Source: Cadophora sp. MPI-SDFR-AT-0126
Taxonomy: Eukaryota; Ascomycota; Leotiomycetes; Helotiales; Ploettnerulaceae
Direction: 5' to 3'
DNA length: 64,000 bases
Assembly (NCBI GenBank): GCA_020747065.1
Contig: JAGMVK010000004.1
Coordinates: 744,001-808,000, forward strand
The position numbers were made by a program, and so were the translations under genes. This document shows, piece after piece, positions 1 to 11,018 of the stretch. The notes below the pieces were generated by a model. The model did no database searches. It was not told where the DNA came from and worked only from the letters and a program-made list of their open reading frames with translations. The first letter of the stretch is position 1. The number at the start of each line of letters is the position of its first letter.

Positions 1-665
1 CCAAAATGGCTATACAGACTCATGAGAAAAACGGGCCCAGCTATACAATAGAGAATGGCAGGACCAGGCATGGATAGGACTCGGAGGAAGACATCGTGTG
101 GTGCAGCACCCACGATTAGGAGAGCCGTGACAACCGTGATGGTAAGCACCAATATCCAATTCGTGATATCAAATGCCCATCTTTTATCCACCCCTAGAGG
201 CTTGTAAAATCTCTGCTGCTTGATCAAGCGTAATGATCGGATCGCAAATTCAACATATGTAGGCCCTCCCCAGATAGCCGTAATGACTGCAAATGTGATG
301 AAGCCCTGAACGTGTCCTCCAAAAGTCATGGCGTAGTACAGCATTATCGGCACAACGCATGCATCGAAAACCATAAGTGCAATGTAGCCGCCAAGTCTCC
401 ACCGTTTGAAGCCATGTCGAAATGTAAAGGGCAGTTGAGGTAGAAGCTCGGGATGTTCGCAATAGTATGTCTGCAAAGTGCTGGCACGTCTCTGGAATTC
501 AAACTGTGTCGCGGCTCGACTGTCGTAATATGCATCGCTTTCCTCCCGCTCCCGCCCATTCTCGAAGGTTACACGTCTATTTTCATGTGGTCGTGGACTT
601 CCGGGAGTGCCGGTATTATTGTTTGGTACTGAATTTGACCGTACGCCCCTGATGACTTGAGGCAT
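1..665 (-). CDS. Multi-pass membrane protein, 3' end cut by window edge
   Basis: An open frame runs without a stop from the ATG at 665 to the window edge, giving about 221 residues. The first ~90 residues are polar and Asn/Pro/Arg/Glu-rich, so probably cytosolic. At least three hydrophobic segments follow: around GGYIALMVFDACVVPIMLYY, FITFAVITAIWGG, and WILVLTITVVTALLIVGAA, with a further one near the cut end. I do not recognise the family beyond a fungal integral membrane protein. The frame stays open upstream of 665 to about 750. A good 3' splice site (tttgcacag, AG at 678-679) preceded by a ctaat branch-like motif lies just before the ATG, so a 5' exon or a leader intron is possible. I could not join a coding exon to it in phase. 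The gene is divergent from the Whi5-like gene. Confidence 0.7.
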   Translation of the reverse strand, partial: MPQVIRGVRSNSVPNNNTGTPGSPRPHENRRVTFENGREREESDAYYDSRAATQFEFQRRASTLQTYYCEHPELLPQLPFTFRHGFKRWRLGGYIALMVFDACVVPIMLYYAMTFGGHVQGFITFAVITAIWGGPTYVEFAIRSLRLIKQQRFYKPLGVDKRWAFDITNWILVLTITVVTALLIVGAAPHDVFLRVLSMPGPAILYCIAGPVFLMSLYSHF

Positions 666-1780
666 CGTGAAGATGCGCTGTGCAAACACAGAGAGGATTA
701 TTAGAATATCTGCCGGAATAGAGACGGGTGTTGCATTGGTGGGTGAGGACAATTAATTGGATATGTTGTGGTTGTGGTTGGGAATGATAGCAATTGAAGT
801 TCTTTGTCGGATGATTTTGGGTTTTGGGATTTGAGACTTCTTGGGTTACTTACTGTACTTGCTGATTACGAACAGAAAGTTGATTGCTCGGCATCGTCAT
901 CATCTTGGCGGTCGGTGGTTCGGTGGGTGTGCTTTTGGGCATCCCTGTCACGGAAAATACAAGTAGCCTGGGCATGGGCATTGACATTATTGATTGCACT
1001 GCACTGGACTGGGCTTCATGGATCCTGCGACAGCCAACAGGGCAGAGCCATCCCGAACAGAGCAGCATGGATGACAAAGGTACGAGCAGGGTATTGGTAT
1101 TGGTGCTGGTGTTAGTGTTGGATAGGTAGTTAATTATACTCCGTACTGTATGTACATCTAACGAATAGGACACGCGATTACTGTGCTGCATACTGCAGGC
1201 TGGGCACATCTCAGACCGTTTCAATTGGACTGAGAGGACTGGTGGACGGATGAGAATGAAAGACGAGCTCGGACGAGGACCTCCTCGTACTTCCGTACGT
1301 GATCTCGCTCCTTTGCCGACGCGCGAATGATTGGCTGAAACCAGATTTCGCGCGTCTCCCCTCCAACTGCACGCTACTTTCACCTTCTCGTGCCAAGTTG
1401 GGAGAAGAATGGGTCGTCGCCCATGCAATCTTCCTCCTCTCCCTTCACCTCCACAAAACCCGGCGGCTACAACCCTCACCAGCCTCTCTCTACATTACAC
1501 TCAACTCTCACTCTTTCGTCCTCAGGATATCTCTCTCTTCTCAGATCCACTTGTGCAACATTCGATTCAAGAAATCCCCACTTTCCACAGGTGTTTTCAG
1601 CCCTGCAAAACCAAACCCCCAAGCGAGAGGAATCTAATCTCCACCCCTTTCGATTTGACGCCGACCTCAATCTGACCCGATAAAGAGCAATAACCCAGAT
1701 CGAGGGCCTGCGAGAGTCGACCTCGTCCGTGTTGCAATCGTGCAGAGACATAAATATATAATCGCAGATTTCAATTCAGC
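666..1780. other. Divergent intergenic region, 1.1 kb
   Basis: No convincing gene. It separates the membrane protein (minus) from the Whi5-like gene (plus). A short run of imperfect GTATTG/GTGTTG hexamers lies at about 1089-1121. The last 400 bases are pyrimidine-rich, as in fungal leaders. The paired G1/S elements at 1319-1355 are listed separately. Confidence 0.6.
1319..1355. promoter_or_regulatory. Inverted pair of MBF/E2F-like sites around a CCAAT box
   Basis: The sequence ACGCGCGAA at 1319-1327 is mirrored by TTTCGCGCGT at 1346-1355. The second is the reverse complement of the first extended by one base. The core ACGCG is the Mlu-cell-cycle box of yeast MBF, and TTTCGCGC matches the E2F consensus. 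Between them ATTGG at 1330-1334 is a CCAAT box in reverse. The block is about 430 bases before the ATG of the Whi5/Nrm1-like gene, the family that represses these same sites. Binding is inferred, not shown. Confidence 0.55.
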
Positions 1781-2917
1781 ATGTCGTCGCCATGGAAGAA
1801 GAAACAACCCGAGGTGGTGGTAGATGCTGTTTTGAAGCGGGCTGAAGTTGGCAAGGTACGGAGTGACTTCTGCTGCAATCTACTTATCTTTAACAAAGCT
1901 AACATATTGAACTAGATTGGCCGGAAACTCAAGACTCGTCTTGCGCTCGCCCAATTCAAAGCCGCTCGGGGTTGGGAGGATCTCACCCTTGACAGTATCG
2001 AGCCCAAAGTTGAGGAGGAGCTGAGGAAGAGAAGGCCTACATCAAGCGGAGACATGTTTTCGGATTCTTCGTCCAGTGCTGCTCTCGATTTCCGGAGTTC
2101 TCCAATCAAGAATCCCGCATTCTTTTCGGATCAGGTCGGCCCAAGAAGTGGAAGTGGCAGCGAATACAGGAAACGACATTATAACAGCTTCGAGCAGTCA
2201 AGCTCAAGTGCGAGTTCGCGCAAACGGTTCCGGTCATCTCCAACAAAACCAATACAAAACCGTGGCTATCAACTCACTCAATCTTCTCCTATCAAACCTC
2301 GAAAACAGCCTCACTTCACAACATCATCCGGGCCTAGTTTATCCTTCTACGCAAGAGGCTCTCAAAACGATATGCATAACAACTTCGCGGCTATATCAGA
2401 TGACGAGGAAAATAACCTTCCTGAGCACTCCTTTAATATACGTTCTTCACCACCACGGACACCATCACCTGTTCGTAACAAGGGAAGTCTAGGCCGTCGC
2501 AAGAATGGAAAGTCGGGTGAAGAGGGTGCAGATTTACTGCTCTATCTTGCAACCTCCCCATCACCTGCAAATCCCACACGGTCGAGAATGCAACCGCCAT
2601 CTACTCCACCTCCCAAGAATCTTGCACTACCTTCCTCAGTGATGAACACTCCAGGGGGTAGCGGTGGTGGGTTTATGAATTTTCAACCAAATACCCCATC
2701 ACAGCATTTCGATTTTGCCGACTTTGTCAATATCACTCCCAGCCCGGCACAAAAGGCATGGCCAAAGACTCCCCGAACAGCCAAAACGCCCTTGACTGTA
2801 GCCCGAAGACGACTAGACTTTGATAATCCAAACGCAAGCCCAAACTTGCGAGATGGATCTGGAGCTACTAAACATACGGGTCTCGGGATGCAACTTGGTG
2901 GTAATCTGCTCTCATGA
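1781..2917 (+). CDS. Whi5/Nrm1-family G1/S transcriptional repressor
   Basis: Two exons, 1781-1855 and 1916-2917, with a 60-nt intron (gtacgg...gctaac...actag, phase 0) give 358 residues. The conserved helical Whi5-family segment is at residues ~26-60 (IGRKLKTRLALAQFKAARGW, then DLTLDSIEPKVEEEL). The rest is disordered and rich in SSP, SP and TP motifs, the kind of CDK sites by which this family is switched off. Two further blocks look like family repressor motifs: DLLLYLATSPSP near residue 230 and TPSQHFDFADFVNITPSP near residue 285; the latter resembles the GTB motif. In yeast, Whi5 binds SBF and Nrm1 binds MBF to repress G1/S genes. Filamentous fungi usually have one such protein, so Whi5 versus Nrm1 cannot be settled here. 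Paired MBF-like sites upstream suggest self-regulation, as for Nrm1. Confidence 0.85.
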
Positions 2918-3510
2918 GTGCCGTCTCCAGATGGGAGCACAAACATTCAGGCGCTGGTCCTCCTGTTTCGCATGCAGTTATCTTGCACAAATTCAGGACA
3001 TTGATACCAGATGCCTTGGCTGGACCAAGACCGGCAACAAACATTGTGCACATATTCGCCTTAATCGCTGGACATGGTGTGGCTGGGGCAAAGATGTTTC
3101 GCAAGCATATACTTTGCCAAGACTTGTGTGTTGTACAGCCCCATTTCGCCACTTTAATTCTCGCGTCCGAAAGAACATTTCTTTACGTCCACTGCCAGTT
3201 CGGACGAGTTCTCCATTTTGCTACTGCAGCATCTGGATCACATCGGACGATTTTCTAAGGGCTGCACCTCCATATTAGTGTACGCTGGTGAATCTTCGCA
3301 GCTCAGATTTGTGAATCGCATTAGGTCCCACCGTTCACCTCGAGGAAGAATAATAGTAGATCCGTACAGCCTGAATTCTGAAAAGTCTACTCCACCCAAC
3401 ACACAAAGCAACCTCGGCATCATCTCAAGAGGAAGATCTTCCTAGCAACCAAGCAAAAGTCGACAAGCAACAATCCCGTAATCCCACTCAGCTTTATCAA
3501 CAACTTCAAC
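2918..3510. other. Intergenic, 0.6 kb
   Basis: 3' flank of the Whi5-like gene and promoter of the next gene. Several overlapping short frames are open here, but none has coding character or an initiation context, and I see no structured element. Confidence 0.5.
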
Positions 3511-3820
3511 ATGGCTTCACAAGACACCAAAACCACAGATACCAAGCCAGCAACAGGCACGTTCAGCAAAATCACCAGCAAGGCGAAGGAATACAGCAAA
3601 TTCTGGGCCGATCACGTCAAGAAAGGCGAAGCGCCATGGACGCAATGGTATTGTTGTGGCTTGGTTGATGGGAAGGTGAGCGACATTCTTCTTACAACTT
3701 AAAATATAGGCTAACTAATCGATGAACTAGGAGTGCGAGCAAGAGAATCACAGGATACACAAGTCATGCAAGAAATGCAATCATCGTGTCTGTGATAACT
3801 GCGTGAAGGGCAGTATCTAG
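3511..3820 (+). CDS. Small cysteine-rich, putative zinc-binding protein
   Basis: Two exons, 3511-3675 and 3731-3820, with a 55-nt intron (gtgagc...ctaac...actag, phase 0) give 84 residues. The N-terminal 35 residues are Thr/Lys-rich and probably disordered. The C-terminal half carries ordered Cys/His: WYCCGLVDGK, then ECEQENHRIHKSCKKC, NHRVCDNC. The C-x2-C...H-x3-C-x2-C spacing suggests one zinc site. There is no signal peptide. I do not recognise a named family. The intron falls inside the Cys-rich part, so only the spliced product holds the full set of ligands. The gene is convergent with the chromate transporter. Confidence 0.75.
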
Positions 3821-4649
3821 TGGACGGAGGCAAGGGTGAATGATGGTTTGTTTTCGGGTACTTTGCATTGGGAAAGGAAGGAGAAGGCGTGGCATTTGTA
3901 GTGAGCGCGGCGTTCCTTGAGTTGAGTCTGCGAATGTGTGCATTGGAATCTTAAGAAATGATGGCTCTTGCCGTCGCATTGAGGAATTGACGGATATTCA
4001 TGCTGACCTGTTTCCATTACGAATCTCTGTACATGATAAAAACTCTGTAAACGAACGTAGTGCAATCGAAGTAAATAAAGAAAAGTGTGAACCGAATTTG
4101 GTGTGGTGACATCTCATGTCTCTACCAGTTCTCGCTAGAGAGAGACGTATTTGGTACTCGGGGTCCCTGACGGCACAGTATTAATTCTCAACTACTGTGA
4201 AACCTCACGCAACAATTCTAAGCTAGAAGTCTAGGTACAGATATTGCTACAATCACACCCGACAGCGGGGATTCAAATGGAAGAATGTGAGAAGTAGATC
4301 GTCCCCGCCGTCAGGAGAATTTTTTCCCCAGTCTGGTTCTGGCCTTCAATACCTCACGACTCAGCAAAGTCGACATGTTGGTGGTGAGCACCTATACTCC
4401 TTTGCCTCGTTGCTGTGAGGGGGTTAGGAGACGCCACCTCATCCTGGGGTTGTTTACGAAGTTATTTTGCAAGGTGATATCGTGAGGTTTTGCAAGCTAC
4501 TTAGGCAAGTCCGTATACCGGTTGAACGGGTTGGAGGAGGAGGAAGAGTATGTATCTGAGGAGAGGGTTGCGATTAGGATTAGAGAGACGGCGCATGAGT
4601 GCAGATATTGAGATATTCTATGCCCTTCCCGTGTTATCTAACTCTCTAA
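3821..4649. other. Convergent 3' intergenic region, 0.8 kb
   Basis: Lies between the ends of the small Cys-rich gene and the chromate transporter. An AATAAAG motif at 4074-4080 could serve as the poly(A) signal of the plus-strand gene. No coding frame of note. Confidence 0.5.
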
Positions 4650-6258
4650 CTACACAAATAGGAACTGGCCAGCTATTGCCGCACATGCCAATAGCAACAG
4701 TGGTGTATACTTGTTGGTGAATTTATACAACACAGCCAGTGCAAGGATGTAAAGCACAGCTGCTGGTCCAGCCTGTGCAGCCTGATCATCGGACTTGGGA
4801 GACCCGTGAACGCTAGAATCAAGAATCTGCGCTGCGATGATACCAATGACACCGACCACAGCACCACATAGACCATCGAAGAAACTTGAAAGTAGCTGGA
4901 TGGGTCAGAAACTGTAGCCAAAATATCCGAAATGTTACTGCGATAGATAGATAGATAGACTTGCCTTGTTCCGAACCAACTTTTCCAGCAGGCTATGACC
5001 CGCGATGGTGAACAAGAAACACGGGAAGAACATCCCCAGCGTAATGACAACTGCTCCAGCAAACGCGGCTCCCAACCCGCCGTCCTTCAAGCCACCTTGG
5101 AAGCCAACGAATGTGGCAAAAATAACCAAAGGTGCTGGCAGCACATTACCAATAGCAATGCAATCGATGAAAACACTTTGCGGCAGCCAACCACCCCTTA
5201 GCACCGCCTCGACTTGGACGAAGGGAATCGCGGTGTAGGCGCCACCAAATGACAGACTGCCAGCGACAAGCCCGAGGACGAACAAGTTGATGAGGGAAGG
5301 TGTCGTTGCAATACCGAGGGCGAGGGCGATGGGCGAAGGGAAGCCTCGGAATACGACATAGAGCGCAAAGCCAACATATTGCATGATCCATAGTAGTGCG
5401 GCTGGAATCCAGAGGCGGCGCGAGGTGAGCGAATAGAAGATACCGTAGAAGCCGAGAGAGATGAATCTGTGGAGGGGTGAGTGATTGCCTTTCGCGCCTG
5501 AAGGTCTACAAATTTGAGGATAGCTTACATGTTGATTCGCAGAGCTCCGTTGATGGCTGTACATATGGCAGCGATGACAAGAAATATATCAATCTTCTTC
5601 GTTTTCTGATTGATGACAGAATGATCTGCAATCTTATGCACCGCTTTCAAGATCTATCGTCACATCAGTAACAGACCAACCCGAGGACCAGATGATATAC
5701 CATAGCAGCAACAATAGGCTGCAATGCTCTAAAAGAAGCATTGAAGTACACATTTTCAAATCCAGCCAGCGAGTAAAGATAACTCGCCAATAGCATAAGT
5801 ACAAACCCTGGTAGGATGAATGCAATTCCAGCAACAATCCCACCTATGCGTCCCGCGGACAAACATCCAAAGAACATGCATAACTCAGCAGCCTCCGGAC
5901 CAGGTAGGATCTGGTAGACGGAGAAAACCCGCTGGAAGCGCTCGATGGTTATCCATTGATCTTGAATTACGATTCGTTCTTTGAGGAGGGCAATTTGAGC
6001 CACGGGTCCGCCCCAGGCGAAGAGCCCGAAGTTGTAGAAGAAGAACCAGAAGAGGGCTGGGAGAGAGAGTTTGGGAACGCGAGAGTTATCTTCGAGGCTG
6101 TTGCTGTCGGCTGCCGAGGAGCTGATAGGTTCGGCCGCTTCGATGTGACTTTGCTTCTCGGGATCTGATTGGGTCGGACACTCCGTCACGTGCTCTCTAT
6201 TCTCAGGGAGGTTTGTCGTCGCGATTCTGTCCGCGTTGGAAACCGAGCAAGAAGCCAT
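4650..6258 (-). CDS. Chromate ion transporter (CHR family), two-domain
   Basis: Four exons on the minus strand (6258-5701, 5653-5529, 5466-4965, 4895-4650) give 476 residues and keep phase. Two homologous CHR halves are visible. The first has FAWGGPVAQIALL and VYQILPGPEAAEL; the second has SLSFGGAYTAIPFV and IAIGNVLPAPLV. Each is followed by several hydrophobic helices. CHR proteins are membrane transporters that export chromate in studied cases; the physiological substrate in fungi is less certain. I chose ATG 6258 because a TATA-like run lies at 6355-6366 and the stretch between is leader-like; an upstream in-frame ATG at 6450 would add 64 residues. The third intron uses a GC donor (AG|GCAAGT) and contains an ATAG microsatellite. 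It shares a 366-bp divergent promoter with a bZIP gene. Confidence 0.9.
4896..4964 (-). other. GC-AG intron with ATAG repeat in the chromate transporter
   Basis: This 69-nt intron starts with the GC-type donor AG|GCAAGT, the standard sequence for GC-AG introns. It ends at ccatccag. Only this choice joins VRNK to LLSSFFDGLCG in frame; the nearby GT dinucleotide gives a wrong phase with every acceptor I tried. A short ATAG/GATA tandem repeat sits at about 4943-4958. Confidence 0.65.
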
Positions 6259-6624
6259 GTCTAGTGATGCAGAGACAGGAAGGAGATCCGAATTTGACTT
6301 TAAAACAGGAGATCTTTGGTGTTTGCTCAAATAAAATTCAAGATTTTGCTCATGAATATATATATCTCGATCAAGGGAAAAGTGGGTCTTTGGACGTCGA
6401 ACAGAGGGACGGACAGGCGAGACATGATTGGCTGATGGCTTCTTCCGCAAAATGTGTATTGTGTATCCTTTGTTGTGAGATGGCGAGATGCATGGTGGCT
6501 GACGCCCAGAGCCGTCGGCTAGTAGTTAGACAAGAGCACGTCTTCACGGGGCGACTGCCAAAAAGCTTCCACTTCTACAGTATTCTTGTTCTTCCTCGCA
6601 TGCACTGACTAAGTGATATGAGAA
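6259..6624. promoter_or_regulatory. Shared divergent promoter, chromate transporter / bZIP
   Basis: The start codons of the transporter (6258, minus) and the bZIP gene (6625, plus) are 366 bp apart with nothing coding between. A TATA-like AATATATATATC at 6355-6366 is placed for the minus-strand gene. An ATTGG (reverse CCAAT) occurs at about 6427-6431. Co-regulation, or control of the transporter by the bZIP factor, is an inference from the layout. Confidence 0.5.
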
Positions 6625-7542
6625 ATGGAGTTGTCTCCAAGGCTAGGAAAAGGCAAAGACGTATGTCAGTCCGCATAAGCGACTCATTCCGTTAATTCCA
6701 CCTTGCCGGAAGTGGCCCCCTAGGAAGTACTAACGCTGGGCCAGGACAATCAACGAGCCGCTCGACTCCGAGACAACAAGCGACGAAACAGACAGCGACA
6801 AAAAGAATACACTGCCAGTCTCGAAGCAAAACTAGAGCAGCTTCGAATTGAAGGCGTACAGGTAACCAAGGAAGTCCAGTTGAGTGCTAGAAAAGTCGTG
6901 GAGGATAATACGCGATTGAAGGCGCTGCTCCGTCATGTTGGCGTTGAAGATTCTGTTATTGAGACTTGGACTCCCGGTCAGACTGTGGAATTGCCTGGGG
7001 TGATTGCTAGGTGCGGGGCCGAGGCGTCAATGTCGTGTAGTGAGAAAGTAAGGCTTCCTTGAGCTGAAAGAGAAGCAGGACAATGACGTCGATAGGATGT
7101 TCGGCCTGTCGAGGCTTCGAAATCTGCTCCATCAACTTCAGAGCATGGCAGCGAATCCGATGCATCTCAATCCATAGGACACCTCTCCACCCCACAAGAC
7201 TGTCGAAAGGAATGCAATAGCCAGAGGCTTAATGCTTTTTCGGAATCCAAGGATATTGACACCTCGTTGCGACTGCCGCCATGCAAAGTCCTCACACGCT
7301 TGGCCGAGAATCCCAGTGCCGATATCACTCAGTCTCTCGTTACCGGTGAACAGCATGACGATCGAGTCGACGATGGAGTTGAGTGTTCGAAAGCACACAA
7401 TATGCTGATGCAATTTGCTACCTCTGAAGAAAAGCTTGACAGAATCTCTCAAGCACTGGAGCGTAGTTGTCTAGGCAGGAAAGGTGGTGGGTGCAAGGTG
7501 CCAAATGCGGCTATGTGGAAAGCAATTGACGATGTCACTTGA
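6625..7542 (+). CDS. bZIP transcription factor
   Basis: Three exons, 6625-6660, 6745-7047 and 7096-7542, give 261 residues. Introns are 84 nt (gtatgt...actaac...ccag) and 48 nt (gtaagg...gatag), both phase 0. The basic region reads DNKRRNRQRQKEYTASLEAK at residues ~20-40 and runs into a leucine-rich coiled coil (LEAKLEQL...ARKVVEDNTRLKALLRHVGV). The N-K-R-R-N-R-Q-R pattern is the fungal bZIP class that lacks the classic N-x2-A-A-x2-C/S-R form. The C-terminal part (residues ~200-261) contains a helix with LERSCLGRKGGGCKVPNAAM, a motif typical of the ends of these proteins. The 48-nt intron is required: reading through meets a TGA at 7060. Target genes are unknown; the divergent chromate transporter is an obvious candidate. 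Confidence 0.85.
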
Positions 7543-8224
7543 ATGGCTGTCCGCATTTCGGAATCACTATCTCCCTCTAACAATCCGCCCACTGGCAGCT
7601 TGAATCTTTCACCGTGGCCTCTCCCTATCAATATCCGCTGGCTCGTCGTCATGGAACTCGAAATCAGCATCCGGTAACGCGTCGCTCTCTTGCGCTTGTA
7701 CCAGAATATGTTCTGAATGTCCCAACACGGGAACGGGTATAGTCAAGGCAGCGGCGTTCAAAGCGAGGAGGGAGCGTTCAGATGCATGGGTGAATCATCA
7801 CAAAAGAAATGAATATGTTGACATGGGAAGGACAGGAGTTGAAACGTCTTTATTAAAACAATCCGTGGATTATATAATAAGTCGCTGTTTCATGCGGCAT
7901 CCCAAGTAGTTCATCTATCGTACAGTTTTCCCTACACTTTGTGCCCGAAAAGATAGAGAGAGGATGTGTAAGAAGATGTGCAAGGAGATGTGTGAGAAGA
8001 TGTATAACAGTCTTATTTGCCCTTTTAGCGATCGATACCCCTTTTTGGCTCCTCGCTTAGCGAGTATTTCGCCGGATCACCTATCAACAAGGTAGACATT
8101 TCTAGCCCTTCCAGATCTGGCAGCGATGGTCGTCTAGATGCATTACATAAAAGTCACCCATACGGTGCCTTGAGCAGATAGAAGATACGTGCAAGCTTTG
8201 CACAACATCCTGTATCTGTCCCTC
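7543..8224. other. Intergenic, 0.7 kb
   Basis: Convergent 3' region between the bZIP and SDR genes. It holds a purine-rich patch at about 7952-8003 with repeated GAAGATGTG/GAGATGTG units. No gene seen. Confidence 0.5.
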
Positions 8225-9339
8225 CTATATCAAACTCTCCTTCTGAGCACTCCTTCCCACAAACCCCTTCATAGCAGAATCCACACCCGCCATCTTCCTC
8301 ACAATAGCTTGCACCCCAACAGGCAGCACATTCATCCAATCAATCCATCTCGCATACAGCGGCATCGCCAGCACCGCACTACTCCCAGAATCGATTGCAG
8401 CAATAACCTCTTTCGCAACATCCACCGGCTCCAATAGTGGCGCCAAGAACGAGTTCGGCGTCTTCACGCCATTGAAAAGTGGCGTGCTGAGCTGTCCGGG
8501 AGAAACTAGTACCGTCTTGATCTCAGGCGTGTCTTTCAGTTCGGCGGCTAGAGATTTGTGCAGTGCTGTTATTCCTGCTTTGGAAGCTGTGTAATCTGAT
8601 AGGTATGCCGCGCCTAATTGGCCGAGCACACTGGATATCGTCACGATTGTGCCGGTCTTCGCGCGGATCATGCCTGGGAGGAATGCTTTGATGGTGTAGA
8701 AGTGGGAGAGCACATTGACGCGGAATGTGCGGTCAATATCGTCGGTTGAGAGGTCGAGGAGTGGTTTGCCGTTGACAATTGCGGCGTTGTTGATTAAGAT
8801 CGTAGGAGTTCCAAGCTATTTGCAGAGTGTCAGTGAAATGAAATATGCTCTGAGGAGATGCAGGGACTCACATCTCTCTCAATCTCTACGGCAACCTTCG
8901 CAACCTGCTCTTTATCCCCAACATCACACTTATACACAGAAACACCCCTCGCCTCACCCGCCTCCAAATCCTTTACATCAAGCACCGCAACCGTCGCACC
9001 ACGCATACCGTACACCTCCGCGATCAGCAGGCCCAGCCCACTCGCGCCGCCTGTAACAACAATGACCTCCTCAGAAAAATCCACCGTCCGCGCCTTCGAG
9101 TACGCGATCTGTCTGTTCAGCACGCCCAGGAAGTACAGCGCGGTGAGGAGACCGGCGTAGCCAATCGCGACTTGCATTGCGGTCGCGTTCCACGACATGG
9201 CTTGCGCGCGCATGCAGAGGGGGACCATCCATGCTACGAAAGGGTGAAGGAAGGTTACGTTGAGGACTTTGAGGAGGAGGTCGATGGAGAGGGGTTTCGC
9301 CCAGGAGAGGTCGCGAGAGGGGGGAGGTTGGAAGGACAT
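8225..9339 (-). CDS. Membrane-anchored short-chain dehydrogenase/reductase
   Basis: Two exons (9339-8872, 8815-8225) around a 56-nt intron (gtgagt...ctgac...aaatag) give 352 residues. A hydrophobic N-terminal segment near residues 55-75 (VAIGYAGLLTALYFLGVL) suggests membrane anchoring. The Rossmann motif TGGASGLG lies at ~95-102 and the NNAA motif follows the exon junction. The catalytic residues are Ser ~218 (TISSVLG), Tyr ~231 and Lys ~235 (YTASK). Overall length and layout match the classical SDR16C-like dehydrogenases with retinol/fatty-aldehyde-type lipid substrates, but the substrate here cannot be read from the sequence. No operon-like context; the neighbour upstream is Apc10 after a 1.7-kb gap. 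Confidence 0.85.
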
Positions 9340-11018
9340 CTTGGTTGATTGATTGACTGCTGGAAAGTGGTTGATTCAGATAGTGATATGTACAACACAA
9401 TTAGATTATAATGGAGGTGATATTATAGAGATTGGAAGAAGTGAGGTGTTCAATCGCTGGCCGGAGCGGATGGAAGGTAAGGAAGTAAGTAGGTAGGAAA
9501 GAAACTCGGACGACTCGACTTTGACATGAGACGACTTCTCCTAGGACGGAGGTTTCGAGGTTTCAGCCTTCTCTTGTTTCAGGGGTGAAGGCGGCAAGAA
9601 CGCGTCCGTGCATTTCAGCCGTGCCCAGCCTTGCGCTACCTTCCGGGCCCAACCCCTCCTTCGACATTCATGAAGAAATTCTTCATCTTTTGGATTGGAA
9701 ATGATCGTCATACTGAGATTGGGGTCCAGATAAGTGCGTTTTCAGAGCAGTAAATTCTGTACCCCCATAAAAAGCTTCTTTGGCTGTATAGTACCAGAAA
9801 ATGCCCTCTTAGTTTAGCGAATCGAAGCCCAGATAAACGCTTTAGCGAGTAAACACTGCATCGGTAGGTGGTAAGGCACTCAACGACTACGGATGTACCT
9901 TCCGTACGCTTCACGTCAATTGTTATCTCGCTTTTTGTGAGCAACAGATATTACATAACGACCTGGAGAACTTATGTTTTGATTGCGTCGATATTTCACG
10001 ATTTCATGTTTACTCAACAGACACAAACAAGCCACTCTTCCTCCAACCACTCTGCAGTCAGATACTTCAGCTCATACCCCAAAGTCCTTCTAGACGACCT
10101 CATATCGACTTTCTTCGATTGCGTGGTCAAAATGAATGTGGTGTAGCCTGCGTGGACGGTATAATTCAATCCATTCAGTAGACGCTGCAATGGGCTCAAA
10201 CCTGAATCTACTCGCTTCTATTCAATCCACAGTAGCTATTTTCCGGATATGTCAAGCATATCTGATGTTGTCCTGTATGTAAGGGAATAGGTGAGGCCTT
10301 CATTTGGAAGGTGCAGTCGTAGCTAAGAACAAAGAAAGCCCCCGTGAGAAGTGCGGCTCAGAGCTGGCCAACCTCTCGACACAGGCAAAGTAGAGATCTT
10401 GACGTGAAGAAGGGAGTTCTGACCCAACGGACACAGACCCCAACGCAAAAGCGTGAAAAGCTGGTACAGAATCGATCTGTAACGTTTCTAGATTCATCTG
10501 TAAAGCAGATGAGGAGATAAGAGATGGTACTCAGTTGGGAATACCGAAGAGACCTTGTTAAGCCAGGATGATGCATGAAGGGGGTGGCTATTATCCTTGC
10601 GAGGTTTGGCTCGGCCTGCGTTGTTTTGTTCTGGCTGCCTAGTAGCCGAAATGACGAGCGGTGAACGTGCTGTGGTTTAGAGTGAATGATTGGGGAGAGG
10701 GGAAGGAGCGAAGGATGGGATGGGTTGAAATACCGGCAAGAATTGCTTGAAATGCCCAAATGAAGAGGGCCTCATTGATAATGATCCAAAAAGACAGGAC
10801 TAATAGTTCGACATCTCCCGCTTCAAGATGGCTTTTGGTCTTGAGAGATGGTCTATCCCGTCCCAGCAATCGAAATTGGCAAGAGAGCAAAACAAGGCGG
10901 AGAATGGAAGAGTTAGCATTTGGTATGGGGGTCCCTTCCGAGCCCCGAGACAATCTCATATCCTCAAATTCCATGGGTATCATAACTCCAAACACCGAAT
11001 CAGAACCGACTTTTGTCC
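9340..11018. other. Intergenic, 1.7 kb
   Basis: Includes the SDR promoter and the Apc10 3' flank. Overlapping short frames of 60-130 codons are open on both strands, but I found no conserved motif, splice structure or signal peptide in any. A small unrecognised gene cannot be excluded. Confidence 0.4.

Noticed and set aside
850..1479. 209-codon minus-strand frame over the Whi5-like promoter
   Set aside because: Low-complexity N-T-S repeat and mixed composition; overlaps the MBF-like sites and leader of the plus-strand gene.
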